The notes under the pieces are model-generated. The model was given only the letters and a program-made list of their open reading frames with translations, ran no database searches and was not told the DNA's origin. This document shows positions 40,529 through 49,093 of a DNA stretch of 64,000 nucleotides, piece after piece. This DNA comes from an uncultured Eubacteriales bacterium (GTDB lineage Bacteria > Bacillota > Clostridia > Oscillospirales > Acutalibacteraceae). Position 1 is the first letter of the stretch, and each line of letters starts with the position of its first letter. Location of the stretch: contig CAKSWC010000002.1 of NCBI GenBank assembly GCA_934511365.1, forward strand, positions 62,001 to 126,000, written 5' to 3'. The translations under genes and the position numbers were made by a program.

Positions 40529-42337
40529 ATGAAAAAGAACAAAATTCTGCTGTCCGTTCTCCCGGTGCTCGTTTTGCTTTTTGCTTTATCGCTCACCTCT
40601 TTTGCGGCTGATTCCTATTCCGTCGAAGAAAACACGGTCTATGTTTCAACCTATGCAGAACTTAAAGCCGAGCTTGAGGACCTTAACGCAACGGCCGACA
40701 GCAACAAGCTTGTTGTTCTCAAAAACAACATAAGCGTTACAAGCCAAAATATTGACTACAACATTTCCATCAGCTATCCGGGAAAGCTCTTTTTTGACCT
40801 CAACGGATACAGTTTGAATGTTGACTCCAATCGCACCGACGCTCTTTTCAATATTCGCAAAGCCAAATCTCAGTCCGATTATCCGAAAACGACGTTCACG
40901 ATTCTCAATTCAAATACCAAGGTACAAAGCACGGTAACTTTACACAGCAATTATTACGTCTATAACGGCGAGTACATCAGCGCCGCAATTTTGAAATGCA
41001 ACAACAGCCAAGCGAACATAAATATTTTCGGCTATGCGCAAATTAATTCAAGCGGCAACTTTACATCTCCGAACCTCGCCTTCAAAATGAACGTCAACAA
41101 GAACAACACCTATACCGGCCGAGCTTTCTACATAATTAATGTCACCGACGCAAACGATATCTATATAAACGGTGCGCTTTTTGAATTCGGTCCCGTAAAG
41201 GGAACGCCCGTTTTCATCTTTAAAATCAATCGCGGTTCATTAACCACCATCACCGGTCAATCGCAATTCTACAGAAGCAGCAAGGATGAATGCAACTCAA
41301 ACGCAGTTGAAATAGTCCATCACAGCAATTATTCCAAACAAAACATTCTCAGGCTCGGAAACTTAACTATCGAAAACAAAAACCACGCCGGCACTCCGCT
41401 TTACATTAGCGGAGCCACTACCGGCCCCTGCGGTTCAAACGGCTACTGGTCAGACATTGTTCCCGCAGCGGCAAACCCGCGCTTAAACGCCAACATTCTC
41501 CACGGCTTAACCGTCACTAATTTCAAAACCGTTCCGGCCAAGAGTTTCGCCAGCACGGACAAAAGAACCAGAATCATCTCCAACTGCTGCTCGGTTTCCG
41601 GTTCCTTTACCGAACATTACATCTTCGGCTCAGTCAAAAAGTGCAACACCTGCCACGGCATCAAGGAAATAAAAACCCACAATTACACCTCGCTCATAGA
41701 CAGCGGAAAGGTGGCAACCTGCACCGAAGGCGGAATTTCTCCGAAATATAAATGCTCCGATTCCGGCTGCAAATTTTATACCGGCGGAACAGTGCTCGCT
41801 CCCCTGGGTCACAGTATGACCAAAGGCGGCACCCTTTGCAACCGCTGCAAAAAGCTTTTCAATCCCGTAAAACTCAAGGTCGGAGCCAACGTGTACGACC
41901 CGATCGTTATGAACACCTTCACTCCGGAAAAGGACGGAATCTACACATTCTTCACCACCCCGCCGCAAGGCTACAAATTCTATCGTTACGACATTTCACC
42001 GATAGTCAACGGAAAATACTGTCCCGAACAGTCTTTTGACCTTGGAACAAAAGTCGATCCCCTTGACGTTGAGTTGAAGGGCGGCGTGAGCTATGTTGTT
42101 TATTCCATCTGCTACGGAAGTCCGATTTCAAGCTATGTTTTGACCATAACCGAAAAGAGCGTTGCTCCCGAGCCGAGCGACCCCGGCTCAAACCCGCCTC
42201 CGAGCGACCCCTCCGCGAACTGCAAATGCAACTGCCACAAAAGCGGCATTGTCAAATTCTTCTTCCGGATTATCCTTTTCTTCCAGAAGCTGTTTAAGCA
42301 AAACAAGGTCTGCAAGTGCGGCGTGAACCATTATTGA
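40529..42337 (+). CDS. Secreted beta-helix-like protein with Cys/His-flanked C-terminal tail
   Basis: This 602-residue protein has a signal peptide (1-27), then a beta-rich domain of about 330 residues with short repeats (ISYPGKLFFDLNGYSLNVDS, ILKCNNSQANINIFGYAQI) resembling a beta-helix. A cysteine-containing segment follows (KCNTCHGIKEIKTHNY, TCTEGG, CNRC), then a domain of about 100 residues and a proline-rich spacer (PEPSDPGSNPPPSDPS). The last 39 residues have CKCNCHKSG, a basic-hydrophobic segment and CKCGVNHY. I recall similar tails on other gut Firmicute surface proteins; they could be an uncharacterised anchoring signal. Function unknown. Confidence 0.75.
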   Translation: MKKNKILLSVLPVLVLLFALSLTSFAADSYSVEENTVYVSTYAELKAELEDLNATADSNKLVVLKNNISVTSQNIDYNISISYPGKLFFDLNGYSLNVDSNRTDALFNIRKAKSQSDYPKTTFTILNSNTKVQSTVTLHSNYYVYNGEYISAAILKCNNSQANINIFGYAQINSSGNFTSPNLAFKMNVNKNNTYTGRAFYIINVTDANDIYINGALFEFGPVKGTPVFIFKINRGSLTTITGQSQFYRSSKDECNSNAVEIVHHSNYSKQNILRLGNLTIENKNHAGTPLYISGATTGPCGSNGYWSDIVPAAANPRLNANILHGLTVTNFKTVPAKSFASTDKRTRIISNCCSVSGSFTEHYIFGSVKKCNTCHGIKEIKTHNYTSLIDSGKVATCTEGGISPKYKCSDSGCKFYTGGTVLAPLGHSMTKGGTLCNRCKKLFNPVKLKVGANVYDPIVMNTFTPEKDGIYTFFTTPPQGYKFYRYDISPIVNGKYCPEQSFDLGTKVDPLDVELKGGVSYVVYSICYGSPISSYVLTITEKSVAPEPSDPGSNPPPSDPSANCKCNCHKSGIVKFFFRIILFFQKLFKQNKVCKCGVNHY

Positions 42338-42354
42338 TTTCAAAGCCGCCCGTT

Positions 42355-42413
42355 TTGCGGCTGATTAAAAAAACAGCCGCCGGTGTTTTCGCTCTGAATT
42401 AATCGGCAGTTAC
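42355..42413. repeat. Palindromic element, possible copy D
   Basis: Read on the minus strand, 42413 onward gives GTAACTGCCGATTAATTCAG and then GAGCGAAAAC. This aligns with the left half of copy B (35154 onward). The other end (GCGGCTGATTAA) is a degenerate inverse. Confidence 0.4.
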
Positions 42414-42422
42414 AAAAATTAT

Positions 42423-42467
42423 AAACCCCGACCGCGCCGCCGAAAACGGCAGCCGGCCGGGGTTTTT
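42423..42467. terminator. Bidirectional terminator between the surface-protein gene and dnaJ
   Basis: AACCCCG and CGGGGTT form the outer stem with GC-rich inner pairing; TTTTT follows on the plus strand. It lies between converging genes. Confidence 0.8.
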
Positions 42468-42485
42468 CCTTGATTTGCGCCCGCC

Positions 42486-43664
42486 TTACTTGAACCTGTC
42501 AAAAAAGCTCTTCTTTTCCTCGCCGACGGTTTTTCCGTCGTCAATATTGTTTTTCGGCTTGTTCGGGAGAGAGTCGTTGAACTGACGCAAAAGCTCCTTC
42601 TGCTTTTGACTTAGGTTCTTCGGAACGTCAACAATGATTCTGACGAACTGGTCGCCCCTGCCCCTTGAGCCGAGCTGCTGAATACCTCTGTTCCTGAAGC
42701 GGAAAACCTCTCCGGGCTGCGTTCCGGCCGGAAGCTCATACCTGACCTTTCCGTCGAGCGTTGGAATATAGAGCGTATCTCCCAGCGCGGCCTGAGCAAA
42801 GGTTACGGTGAAGTCACACCAGACGTCAAAGCCGTCGCGCTCAAAGAACGGGTGCGGACGAACATTGATGTTGACTCTCAAATCACCCGTCGGGCCGCCG
42901 TTCATTCCGGCGTTGCCCTTTCCGCGGACGTTGAGCGCCTGTCTGTCGTCAATACCGGCCGGAATTTCAATTTCAACGGTCGCCGGCTTGCTTTCAAAGC
43001 CGGTTCCGCGGCATTTCTGACACGGGGTTTTGATGATTTTTCCCTTTCCGCCGCAGGCAGAGCAGGGCTTTGACGTGCTCATTACGCCGAACGGCGTCCT
43101 CTGCTGAACATTGACCTGGCCGCGTCCGCCGCAGGTTTTGCAGGTTTCCGCGGTTGTTCCCTTTGCCGCGCCGGTTCCTCCGCAGGCGGAGCAGGTGTCA
43201 ATTCTTGTTATGTTAATCTTCTTTTTGCAGCCCTTTGCGGCCTCCTCAAAAGAAAGAGTGATATTCGCCTGAACTGTTGTTCCCTTGCGCGGAGCGTTCG
43301 GATTCTGCTGCCGTCCGCCGAAACCGCCGCCGAAGCCGCCGAACATACTGCCAAGAATATCTCCGAGGTCAAAATCCCCGCCGAAACCGCCAAATCCGCT
43401 TCCGCCGCCAAATCCTCCGGCGCCGAAGTTCGGGTCAACACCCGCGTGGCCGTATTGGTCATAGCGCGCCTTTTTCTGGCTGTCTGAAAGAACCTCATAG
43501 GCCTCGTTCGCCTCTTTGAACTTGGCCTCGGCCTCCTTGTCGCCGGGATTGAGGTCGGGGTGATATTTTTTTGCAAGCTTGCGGTATGCTTTTTTAATTT
43601 CGTCCTCAGACGCAGTTTTGCTCACACCGAGCACTTCATAATAATCACGCTTGTTTTCTGCCAT
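42486..43664 (-). CDS. dnaJ: Chaperone protein DnaJ
   Basis: DnaJ is the Hsp40 partner that delivers substrates to DnaK. The 392-residue protein has a J domain (1-70, HPD in KKYHPDLNPGD), a glycine/phenylalanine-rich linker (about 75-125) and four zinc-binding repeats: CSACGGTG, CKTCGGRG, CSACGGKG and CQKCRGTG. The C-terminal substrate-binding domain follows. It lies 92 bp after dnaK with a strong hairpin in the gap, which may lower its expression relative to dnaK. Confidence 0.98.
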   Translation of the reverse strand: MAENKRDYYEVLGVSKTASEDEIKKAYRKLAKKYHPDLNPGDKEAEAKFKEANEAYEVLSDSQKKARYDQYGHAGVDPNFGAGGFGGGSGFGGFGGDFDLGDILGSMFGGFGGGFGGRQQNPNAPRKGTTVQANITLSFEEAAKGCKKKINITRIDTCSACGGTGAAKGTTAETCKTCGGRGQVNVQQRTPFGVMSTSKPCSACGGKGKIIKTPCQKCRGTGFESKPATVEIEIPAGIDDRQALNVRGKGNAGMNGGPTGDLRVNINVRPHPFFERDGFDVWCDFTVTFAQAALGDTLYIPTLDGKVRYELPAGTQPGEVFRFRNRGIQQLGSRGRGDQFVRIIVDVPKNLSQKQKELLRQFNDSLPNKPKNNIDDGKTVGEEKKSFFDRFK

Positions 43665-43704
43665 ACATACTTACCTCATGAGTTTTCTCATCTTTAAAAC
43701 AAGA

Positions 43705-43735
43705 CTTACTATCGCCCAAAAAGGGCGATAGTAAG
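43705..43735 (-). terminator. 13-bp hairpin between dnaK and dnaJ
   Basis: CTTACTATCGCCC and GGGCGATAGTAAG form a perfect 13-bp stem with an AAAAA/TTTTT loop. The tail on the minus strand (TCTTGTTTT) is only partly U-rich, so it may act as a partial terminator or a processing site. Confidence 0.65.
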
Positions 43736-43756
43736 AGCTGCCTTCGGTTTTATCGG

Positions 43757-45637
43757 TTAATTAGCGTCCGTAAAGTTTGCATCGGTGTAACCGGCGTCCG
43801 TGTAGCCGCCGTTGTTTGCGCCCTGAGCGCCGCCCTGATTGAAGTCTGCGCCATTAAACGGAGCGCCCTGCTGGCCTGCCGCACCCTGCGCGCCGGCCTG
43901 AGCCTGAGCCTGCTGATAAAGCTTTTCGGAAATCTTATAGAATGCCTGCTGAAGAGCCTCTTTTTCGTTCTTGATGAGGTTCATATCCTGGCCGTTCAGT
44001 GCGTTCTTGAGCGAGTCGATCTTTGACTGAAGGTCTGCCTTATCGTTTGCGTCAAACTTGTCTCCCTCTTCGGAGATGATCTTTTCGCACTGATAAACCA
44101 TCTGGTCGGCCTCGTTTCTGGTGTCAACCTCTTCGCGGCGCTTCTTATCCTCTTCGGCGAACTGCTCCGCGTCATGAACGGCCTTTTCAATGTCCTCTTT
44201 GGACATATTGCTTGAAGCGGTGATTGAAATTGACTGCTCCTTGCCCGTTCCAAGGTCCTTTGCGGAAACGTGAACAATGCCGTTTGCGTCGATATCAAAA
44301 GTTACCTCAATCTGCGGAACACCGCGGCGTGCCGGCATAATTCCGTCAAGGCTGAAGATTCCGAGGGTCTTGTTGTCCTTTGCAAATTCACGCTCACCCT
44401 GAAGAACATGAACCTCAACGGACGGCTGATTGTCAACTGCGGTTGAGAAGATCTGGCTCTTCTTTGTCGGGATAGTGGTGTTTCTTTCAATAACCTTTGT
44501 GTTGATTCCGCCCATGGTCTCGATACCGAGTGAAAGCGGAGTAACATCAAGAAGCAAAAGTCCCTTAACGTCGCCGCCGAGAACGCCGCCCTGAAGGCAC
44601 GCGCCGATTGCAACGCATTCATCCGGGTTGATGCCCTTGAACGGCTCTTTGCCGATGAATTTCTTGATTGCGTCATTGACCGCCGGAATTCTTGAAGAAC
44701 CGCCAACCATGAGTACCTTGTCAATGTCAGATGTGCTGAGACCCGAGTCGCTCATTGCCTGGCGAACCGGTCCCATTGTTGCTTCAACAAGGTCTGCGGT
44801 GAGCTCATTGAATTTTGCTCTTGTGAGCGTTGCTTCAAGGTGCTTCGGGCCTGTTGCGTCCGCAGTGATGAACGGAAGGCTGATTGCCGAGGTTGTAACG
44901 CCGGAAAGCTCAATCTTTGCTTTTTCGGCCGCTTCCTTAATTCTCTGCATCGCCATCTTATCCGAGCGCAGGTCAACGCCCTGTTCGGCCTTGAAGTTGT
45001 TTACGAGCCAGTCCATGATTCTCTGGTCAAAGTCATCGCCGCCGAGGTGGTTGTTACCGGCCGTTGCAAGAACTTCCTGAACGCCGTCGCCCATTTCAAT
45101 GATTGAAACATCGAAGGTACCGCCGCCGAGGTCATAAACCATAACCTTCTGGTCGTCCTCCTTGTCGATGCCGTAAGCGAGAGCTGCGGCCGTCGGCTCG
45201 TTGATGATTCTCTTAACGTCAAGACCGGCAATTTTGCCCGCGTCCTTTGTTGCCTGACGCTGAGCGTCGGTGAAGTATGCCGGAACGGTGATGACCGCCT
45301 CGGTAACCTTTTCGCCAAGATATGCTTCCGCGTCCGCTTTAAGCTTCTGAAGAATCATTGCGGAAATTTCCTGCGGAGTATAATTCTTTCCGTCAATGGT
45401 AACGTGATAGTTTGAACCCATCTGACGTTTGATTGAAGAGATTGTTCTTTCGGGGTTTGTGATAGCCTGCCTTTTTGCAACCTGACCAACAAGTCTTTCA
45501 CCTGTTTTTGAGAATGCAACAACGGACGGGGTTGTTCTTGCGCCTTCGGCGTTAGCGATAACAACGGGTTCGCCGCCTTCAATAACTGCTACGCATGAGT
45601 TTGTTGTTCCAAGGTCAATACCAATAATCTTTGACAT
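43757..45637 (-). CDS. dnaK: Chaperone protein DnaK (Hsp70)
   Basis: DnaK is the ATP-dependent Hsp70 chaperone. The 626-residue protein begins MSKIIGIDLGTTNSCVAV, has the ATPase motifs VYDLGGGTFDVS and LMVGGSSRIPAV, a substrate-binding domain and a glutamine/glycine/alanine-rich disordered tail ending TDANFTDAN. It belongs to the hrcA-grpE-dnaK-dnaJ operon under CIRCE control. Confidence 0.99.
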   Translation of the reverse strand: MSKIIGIDLGTTNSCVAVIEGGEPVVIANAEGARTTPSVVAFSKTGERLVGQVAKRQAITNPERTISSIKRQMGSNYHVTIDGKNYTPQEISAMILQKLKADAEAYLGEKVTEAVITVPAYFTDAQRQATKDAGKIAGLDVKRIINEPTAAALAYGIDKEDDQKVMVYDLGGGTFDVSIIEMGDGVQEVLATAGNNHLGGDDFDQRIMDWLVNNFKAEQGVDLRSDKMAMQRIKEAAEKAKIELSGVTTSAISLPFITADATGPKHLEATLTRAKFNELTADLVEATMGPVRQAMSDSGLSTSDIDKVLMVGGSSRIPAVNDAIKKFIGKEPFKGINPDECVAIGACLQGGVLGGDVKGLLLLDVTPLSLGIETMGGINTKVIERNTTIPTKKSQIFSTAVDNQPSVEVHVLQGEREFAKDNKTLGIFSLDGIMPARRGVPQIEVTFDIDANGIVHVSAKDLGTGKEQSISITASSNMSKEDIEKAVHDAEQFAEEDKKRREEVDTRNEADQMVYQCEKIISEEGDKFDANDKADLQSKIDSLKNALNGQDMNLIKNEKEALQQAFYKISEKLYQQAQAQAGAQGAAGQQGAPFNGADFNQGGAQGANNGGYTDAGYTDANFTDAN

Positions 45638-45725
45638 AATTTATTCCTCCAATTTAATGTAAAATTTTAAAATTAATATATATGAAAAACCTTAAATAAT
45701 TCTCAAGGTCTTTCCGTCTGAAAAA

Positions 45726-46310
45726 TCAGTTCGCAACCTGAACCATTGCAGGTCTGAGAATTCTGTCTCCAAGGCGATAGCCCTTTGAAAAAACCTGGGC
45801 AATGACGTTTTCGCCAAGGGATTCGTCCTCGGTGTGCATAACGCCGTTGTGGATGTTCGGGTCAAAAGGCTCGCCCTTTTCGCCAAAGGCTTCAACGCCG
45901 AGCTTTTTGAGCGTTTCGCAAAAGCTTGAGTAAATCATTTCAACGCCCTTTTTATAGCTTTCAATGTCGGAATCGCCGGCGCTTATTGCGCGTTCAAAAT
46001 TATCAAGCACTCCGAGCAGCTCTTTGAGACAGTCCGCTTTTGAATCGCCATAGGCGGCCTCTTTTTCCCTTGCGGTGCGCTTTCTGTAGTTATCATATTC
46101 CGCGAGGGTGCGGATATGAGCCTCCTTTGCGGCGGCAAGCTCTTTTTCAAGCTTTTCGGTTTTGCTTTCATGCTTTTTTTCGTTCTTTTTGCTTTCGTCT
46201 TTTTTCTTTTCGGAAGAGGTTTTTTCCTCCGCCGAATCCGCTGCGGTTTTTTCGGTTTCCGTTTCGGGCTGCTTATTTTCGGCTGCCTCTTCTTTTTTTG
46301 TCTTAGCCAT
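45726..46310 (-). CDS. grpE: Nucleotide exchange factor GrpE
   Basis: GrpE releases ADP from DnaK. The 194-residue protein has a highly charged, disordered N-terminus (about 1-60), a long coiled-coil (EKLEKELAAAKEAHIRTLAEYDNYRKRT) and the beta domain with HNGVMHTEDESLGENVIAQVFSKGYRLGDRILRPAMV. ATG 46310 follows GGAGG by 6 nt and overlaps the hrcA end by 8 bp; an upstream in-frame start adds an arginine-rich stretch foreign to the family. Confidence 0.97.
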   Translation of the reverse strand: MAKTKKEEAAENKQPETETEKTAADSAEEKTSSEKKKDESKKNEKKHESKTEKLEKELAAAKEAHIRTLAEYDNYRKRTAREKEAAYGDSKADCLKELLGVLDNFERAISAGDSDIESYKKGVEMIYSSFCETLKKLGVEAFGEKGEPFDPNIHNGVMHTEDESLGENVIAQVFSKGYRLGDRILRPAMVQVAN

Positions 46311-47361
46311 TGCTGTCCTCCTTCGGCGGCACTGAGCCGTCATCAAATGTATCTGTGAGCATTTTGCTCACAAGCTCGGTCAAATATTCAATTCCGGGAA
46401 TCAGCTTTGCGTAATCAAGCCTTGTTGGGCCGATGATTCCGATAGCGCCCGTTTCATGACCGCGGATGTTATACCGTGAAATAATCATGCTGGTGTTTTC
46501 AAGCTGGCGGAACATATTCTCCTTGCCTATCGTTACGCAAAGCGAGCCTTTGTTTGCCGAAACGGCGCGTTCAAGCTTTTCATCCTCGTCAAAGAACTGC
46601 ATCATTTCAAAAACATTATCGCCCAGTTCTCTGTGGTGAAGAAGATTCTGTTCACCCTCAAGGTGAATTTCCGCCTGAACGGCTTTTGATGCAATGTCCG
46701 CAAGATATGAAAACAGCGAACTCATTGAGAGCGCACCGGCGCCGAGCGACGCAACAAGCGTTTGAATCATAACCGTTCCGATATCGCTGACCGGGCGGCC
46801 GATGAAAGTTTCCTCAACGATTCGATAAAAGTTCGTGACCATCTGGGGCGTAAGTTCGGTATCCGTCCGGCAGATTCCGTTTTTAATGATTCCGGACGAG
46901 GTGATGAGAACAATCATTGCAAGATGCGTTCCAACAGGGATAAGCTCAATTTTTTTGACTATTGCGCCCTCATCGGTCGGCGTTGTTGCAATCGACGCGC
47001 AGTCGGTCATTTTTGCAAGCAGTTCGCTCGCCTTTCCAAGCAGCTTTTCCGGGTTTCCGGAAAAACGCTCAAGCTGAGCTTTAAGGCTTTCGCGCTCATC
47101 CTCGGAAAGTTCATCGCACTTCATGAGGTGGTCAATATAATAGCGGTAACCTTTTTGCGAGGGGATGCGCCCGGCGGAGGTATGCGGCTGGTCAAGCAGC
47201 CCCATTTCCGCAAGCTCGCTCATTTCGTTTCTTATTGTTGCGGAAGAAACGGAGATCGGAAGCGCGCTCATCAAAAACTTTGAACCGACCGGCTCACCGG
47301 TCTTGATGTAATGTTCAACAACGGCGGAAAGGATCATTTCCTTCCTTTTTCCAAGCTCCAT
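46303..47361 (-). CDS. hrcA: Heat-inducible transcription repressor HrcA
   Basis: HrcA represses class I heat-shock operons by binding CIRCE. The 352-residue protein has an N-terminal winged helix (VVEHYIKTGEPVGSKFLMS, SVSSATIRNEMSELAEMGLLDQPHTSAGRIPS) and a C-terminal regulatory domain. GGAGG lies 7 nt before ATG 47361. A perfect CIRCE operator is 24 bp upstream of the start, so the operon is self-regulated. Confidence 0.98.
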   Translation of the reverse strand: MELGKRKEMILSAVVEHYIKTGEPVGSKFLMSALPISVSSATIRNEMSELAEMGLLDQPHTSAGRIPSQKGYRYYIDHLMKCDELSEDERESLKAQLERFSGNPEKLLGKASELLAKMTDCASIATTPTDEGAIVKKIELIPVGTHLAMIVLITSSGIIKNGICRTDTELTPQMVTNFYRIVEETFIGRPVSDIGTVMIQTLVASLGAGALSMSSLFSYLADIASKAVQAEIHLEGEQNLLHHRELGDNVFEMMQFFDEDEKLERAVSANKGSLCVTIGKENMFRQLENTSMIISRYNIRGHETGAIGIIGPTRLDYAKLIPGIEYLTELVSKMLTDTFDDGSVPPKEDSNG

Positions 47362-47384
47362 GTCTTCGCCTCCTTAACTATGAT

Positions 47385-47411
47385 TTAGCACTCGCAACAC
47401 ATGAGTGCTAA
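47385..47411 (-). promoter_or_regulatory. CIRCE operator
   Basis: TTAGCACTC-N9-GAGTGCTAA is an exact match to the HrcA-binding consensus. It lies between the promoter at 47423-47451 and the hrcA start. Confidence 0.97.
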
Positions 47412-47422
47412 TCACTGTCATT

Positions 47423-47451
47423 AATATACAACCTCTGCTAACAAAAGTCAA
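47423..47451 (-). promoter_or_regulatory. Predicted promoter of the hrcA operon
   Basis: TTGACT (47446-47451) and TATATT (47423-47428) are separated by 17 bp on the minus strand. CIRCE starts 11 bp downstream, over the expected transcription start. Confidence 0.8.
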
Positions 47452-47542
47452 GTGTTTTTTCAAAAAAACTTAAGAAAAATCAAAAAATAATCGGACGCCT
47501 TGAGAGAGAACCAAAGTGCCCGATTGTCTATACAATATTATA

Positions 47543-48493
47543 TTATGCGAGGGATGCTGCGCGTTCTTCAATAAGCAAAGAGAGCCGCTCTTTCATTGAG
47601 TCTGGCAACAAGGATTCGCCGCACATTGAAATAAAAATATCTTTCTTCTTAACAAGATTCGCAATCATCTTTTCTGCCGAAACGCGCGAAAGGCCGCAGC
47701 TTTCTGCGAATACAAGGAAGTCCTTTTTGCGTATATTGGTTTTTTTCCCGTTCATCGAAAGCGCAAACTGCTCCTTATCCTCCGGCATTATCACATTCAC
47801 AAAAAGCAGGTCATATGCCGGTGAAAGCACATATTTTCCGCTGCCCTCATCAGTCTCAATGAGCGAAAAGTTTTTCAGATGCATATCTGAGTTACCGATA
47901 ATAAAGGAAAATACGAGTCTCAAAAAGAACTCCGTCATATCAAGACCGCTGCGATTTGAATACCGCCTGATAACCTTTGCGCAGCGTTCATATGAGCCTT
48001 TATATTTATCCTGAGTGAGGCGAAAATCAAGCTGACAAAAATCTTCCATTGCAAGCATTTTTATCTTTCCGCCCTCAAACACTCTGTCAATGCGTTTTGT
48101 AATATACGCATATGTTCCGTTTCCCTCTATCAGCGCATGCGGAACAACCGAAATTCCGGCTTTTTCCGCCATGCACATTGCAAGATTCTCCGCCTGAGGC
48201 AAGGCCTCAAATTCCGGAACCTGCGGTTTAAGAATATACCCGGTCGGATAATTAACAAGCGTCAGCCTCGGCCTGGTTCCGTTTTCAGAAAGCAAGTGGA
48301 GCGAAAGCTTTTTTTGAACGCCCGGAACGGTATAGCCCATTGAGGTTGTTTCTTTTGCAATTTCTTCAAGTGTACCATTGTCAATTTCTATTTTCGGCAT
48401 AGAAGAAACGCCGAAGAAGTTTTTAATGCAGGCTTTGTGCCACCCATTTTCGCCGCCGTTCTTCAGCTCTTTTCCGCAGCATAAGCACTTCAT
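47543..48493 (-). CDS. hipT: HipT-like toxin kinase (HipA catalytic core)
   Basis: This 316-residue protein is the kinase core of HipA without its N-terminal subdomain. It begins with a possible zinc site (CLCCGKEL...WHKAC), then the glycine-rich loop SMGYTVPGVQKKLSL (residues 51-65), the catalytic GNSDMHLKN (200-208, Asp203) and SPAYDLL (224-230, metal-binding Asp228). Such kinases phosphorylate an aminoacyl-tRNA synthetase in known cases; the target here is unknown. ATG 48493 overlaps the hipS stop as ATGA. With hipS and hipB it forms a tripartite hipBST locus. Confidence 0.88.
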   Translation of the reverse strand: MKCLCCGKELKNGGENGWHKACIKNFFGVSSMPKIEIDNGTLEEIAKETTSMGYTVPGVQKKLSLHLLSENGTRPRLTLVNYPTGYILKPQVPEFEALPQAENLAMCMAEKAGISVVPHALIEGNGTYAYITKRIDRVFEGGKIKMLAMEDFCQLDFRLTQDKYKGSYERCAKVIRRYSNRSGLDMTEFFLRLVFSFIIGNSDMHLKNFSLIETDEGSGKYVLSPAYDLLFVNVIMPEDKEQFALSMNGKKTNIRKKDFLVFAESCGLSRVSAEKMIANLVKKKDIFISMCGESLLPDSMKERLSLLIEERAASLA

Positions 48494-48819
48494 TCTTTCT
48501 CCCTCCTTATGCCGACATTTCCGATTCCATCCCTGCAAGCAACAAGCAGCAGACCGAATCTGTCCTTTTGGTCAATCTTCCAGTTCCGGCTGACAACGCC
48601 CAAAAGCCATCCTTCCGGAATAAGCCCGTCAAAAAAGGAAAAAAGTGTTTTTGATTTATATGTTTCTTCTGACAGCGGAATTGTAAGCGAAACCGCGCTT
48701 GCGTTTTTGCTTTTAAGATACGAAGCGTCATATCCAAAAGAATAGCCCTCATCGGTCTCGCACAGCTCACCGGCAAAAATTCCCCGAACATAAACATAGG
48801 CCGTTCTGAAAACCTCCAT
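48490..48819 (-). CDS. hipS: HipS-like antitoxin (HipA N-terminal subdomain)
   Basis: This 109-residue protein corresponds to the N-terminal subdomain of HipA: VYVRGIFAGELCETDEGYSFGYD, SLTIPLSEETYKS, LFSFFDGLIPEGWL, 'DRFGLLLVACRDGIGNVGI'. In characterised HipBST systems this separate protein is the antitoxin. ATG 48819 shares its A with the hipB stop (TGATG) and lies 8 nt after AAGGAG. The gene overlaps hipT by 4 bp, so all three are translationally coupled. Confidence 0.9.
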   Translation of the reverse strand: MEVFRTAYVYVRGIFAGELCETDEGYSFGYDASYLKSKNASAVSLTIPLSEETYKSKTLFSFFDGLIPEGWLLGVVSRNWKIDQKDRFGLLLVACRDGIGNVGIRREKE

Positions 48820-49022
48820 CACTCTTTCTCCTTCCTGCCCGGAACGGCCTCCATATCGAACATTGAAAGCGCAATATTAACTTTGTCCATGCGCACGGTT
48901 TCCTTTCCCTGTTCAAGTTCACGAACAAAGCGCAGTCCAAGGCCGGAGCGCAGGGCAAATTCCTCCTGCGTGAGTCCGGCGGCTTTCCGGTTGGTTTTAA
49001 TGAATTCGGCAATTTTGTTCAT
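48819..49022 (-). CDS. hipB: HipB-like DNA-binding protein
   Basis: This 67-residue XRE-family protein has the helix-turn-helix NRKAAGLTQEEFALRSGLGLRFVRELEQGKETVRMDKV. In hipBST systems it binds operators ahead of the operon and boosts the antitoxin. ATG 49022 is the likely start; a GTG at 49031 is in frame. The promoter region carries four related inverted repeats, the nearest of which overlaps the core promoter, in line with autorepression. Confidence 0.9.
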   Translation of the reverse strand: MNKIAEFIKTNRKAAGLTQEEFALRSGLGLRFVRELEQGKETVRMDKVNIALSMFDMEAVPGRKEKE

Positions 49023-49061
49023 AGTTACCACGGCCCTTCTGAATGAAATGCAGTATACAAG

Positions 49062-49093
49062 ATTATACTATACCCTTTAGGGTATAAAGTCAA
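49062..49093 (-). promoter_or_regulatory. hipBST promoter, overlapped by operator 1
   Basis: TATAAT (49062-49067) and TTGACT (49088-49093) lie on the minus strand with a 20-bp gap filled by operator 1; TAGTAT three bases upstream would give a 17-bp spacer. Either way the operator lies between the two promoter boxes. Confidence 0.6.

Noticed and set aside
44628..45080. 150-codon frame opposite dnaK
   Set aside because: Antisense to a highly conserved gene; the frame is a consequence of codon usage in dnaK.
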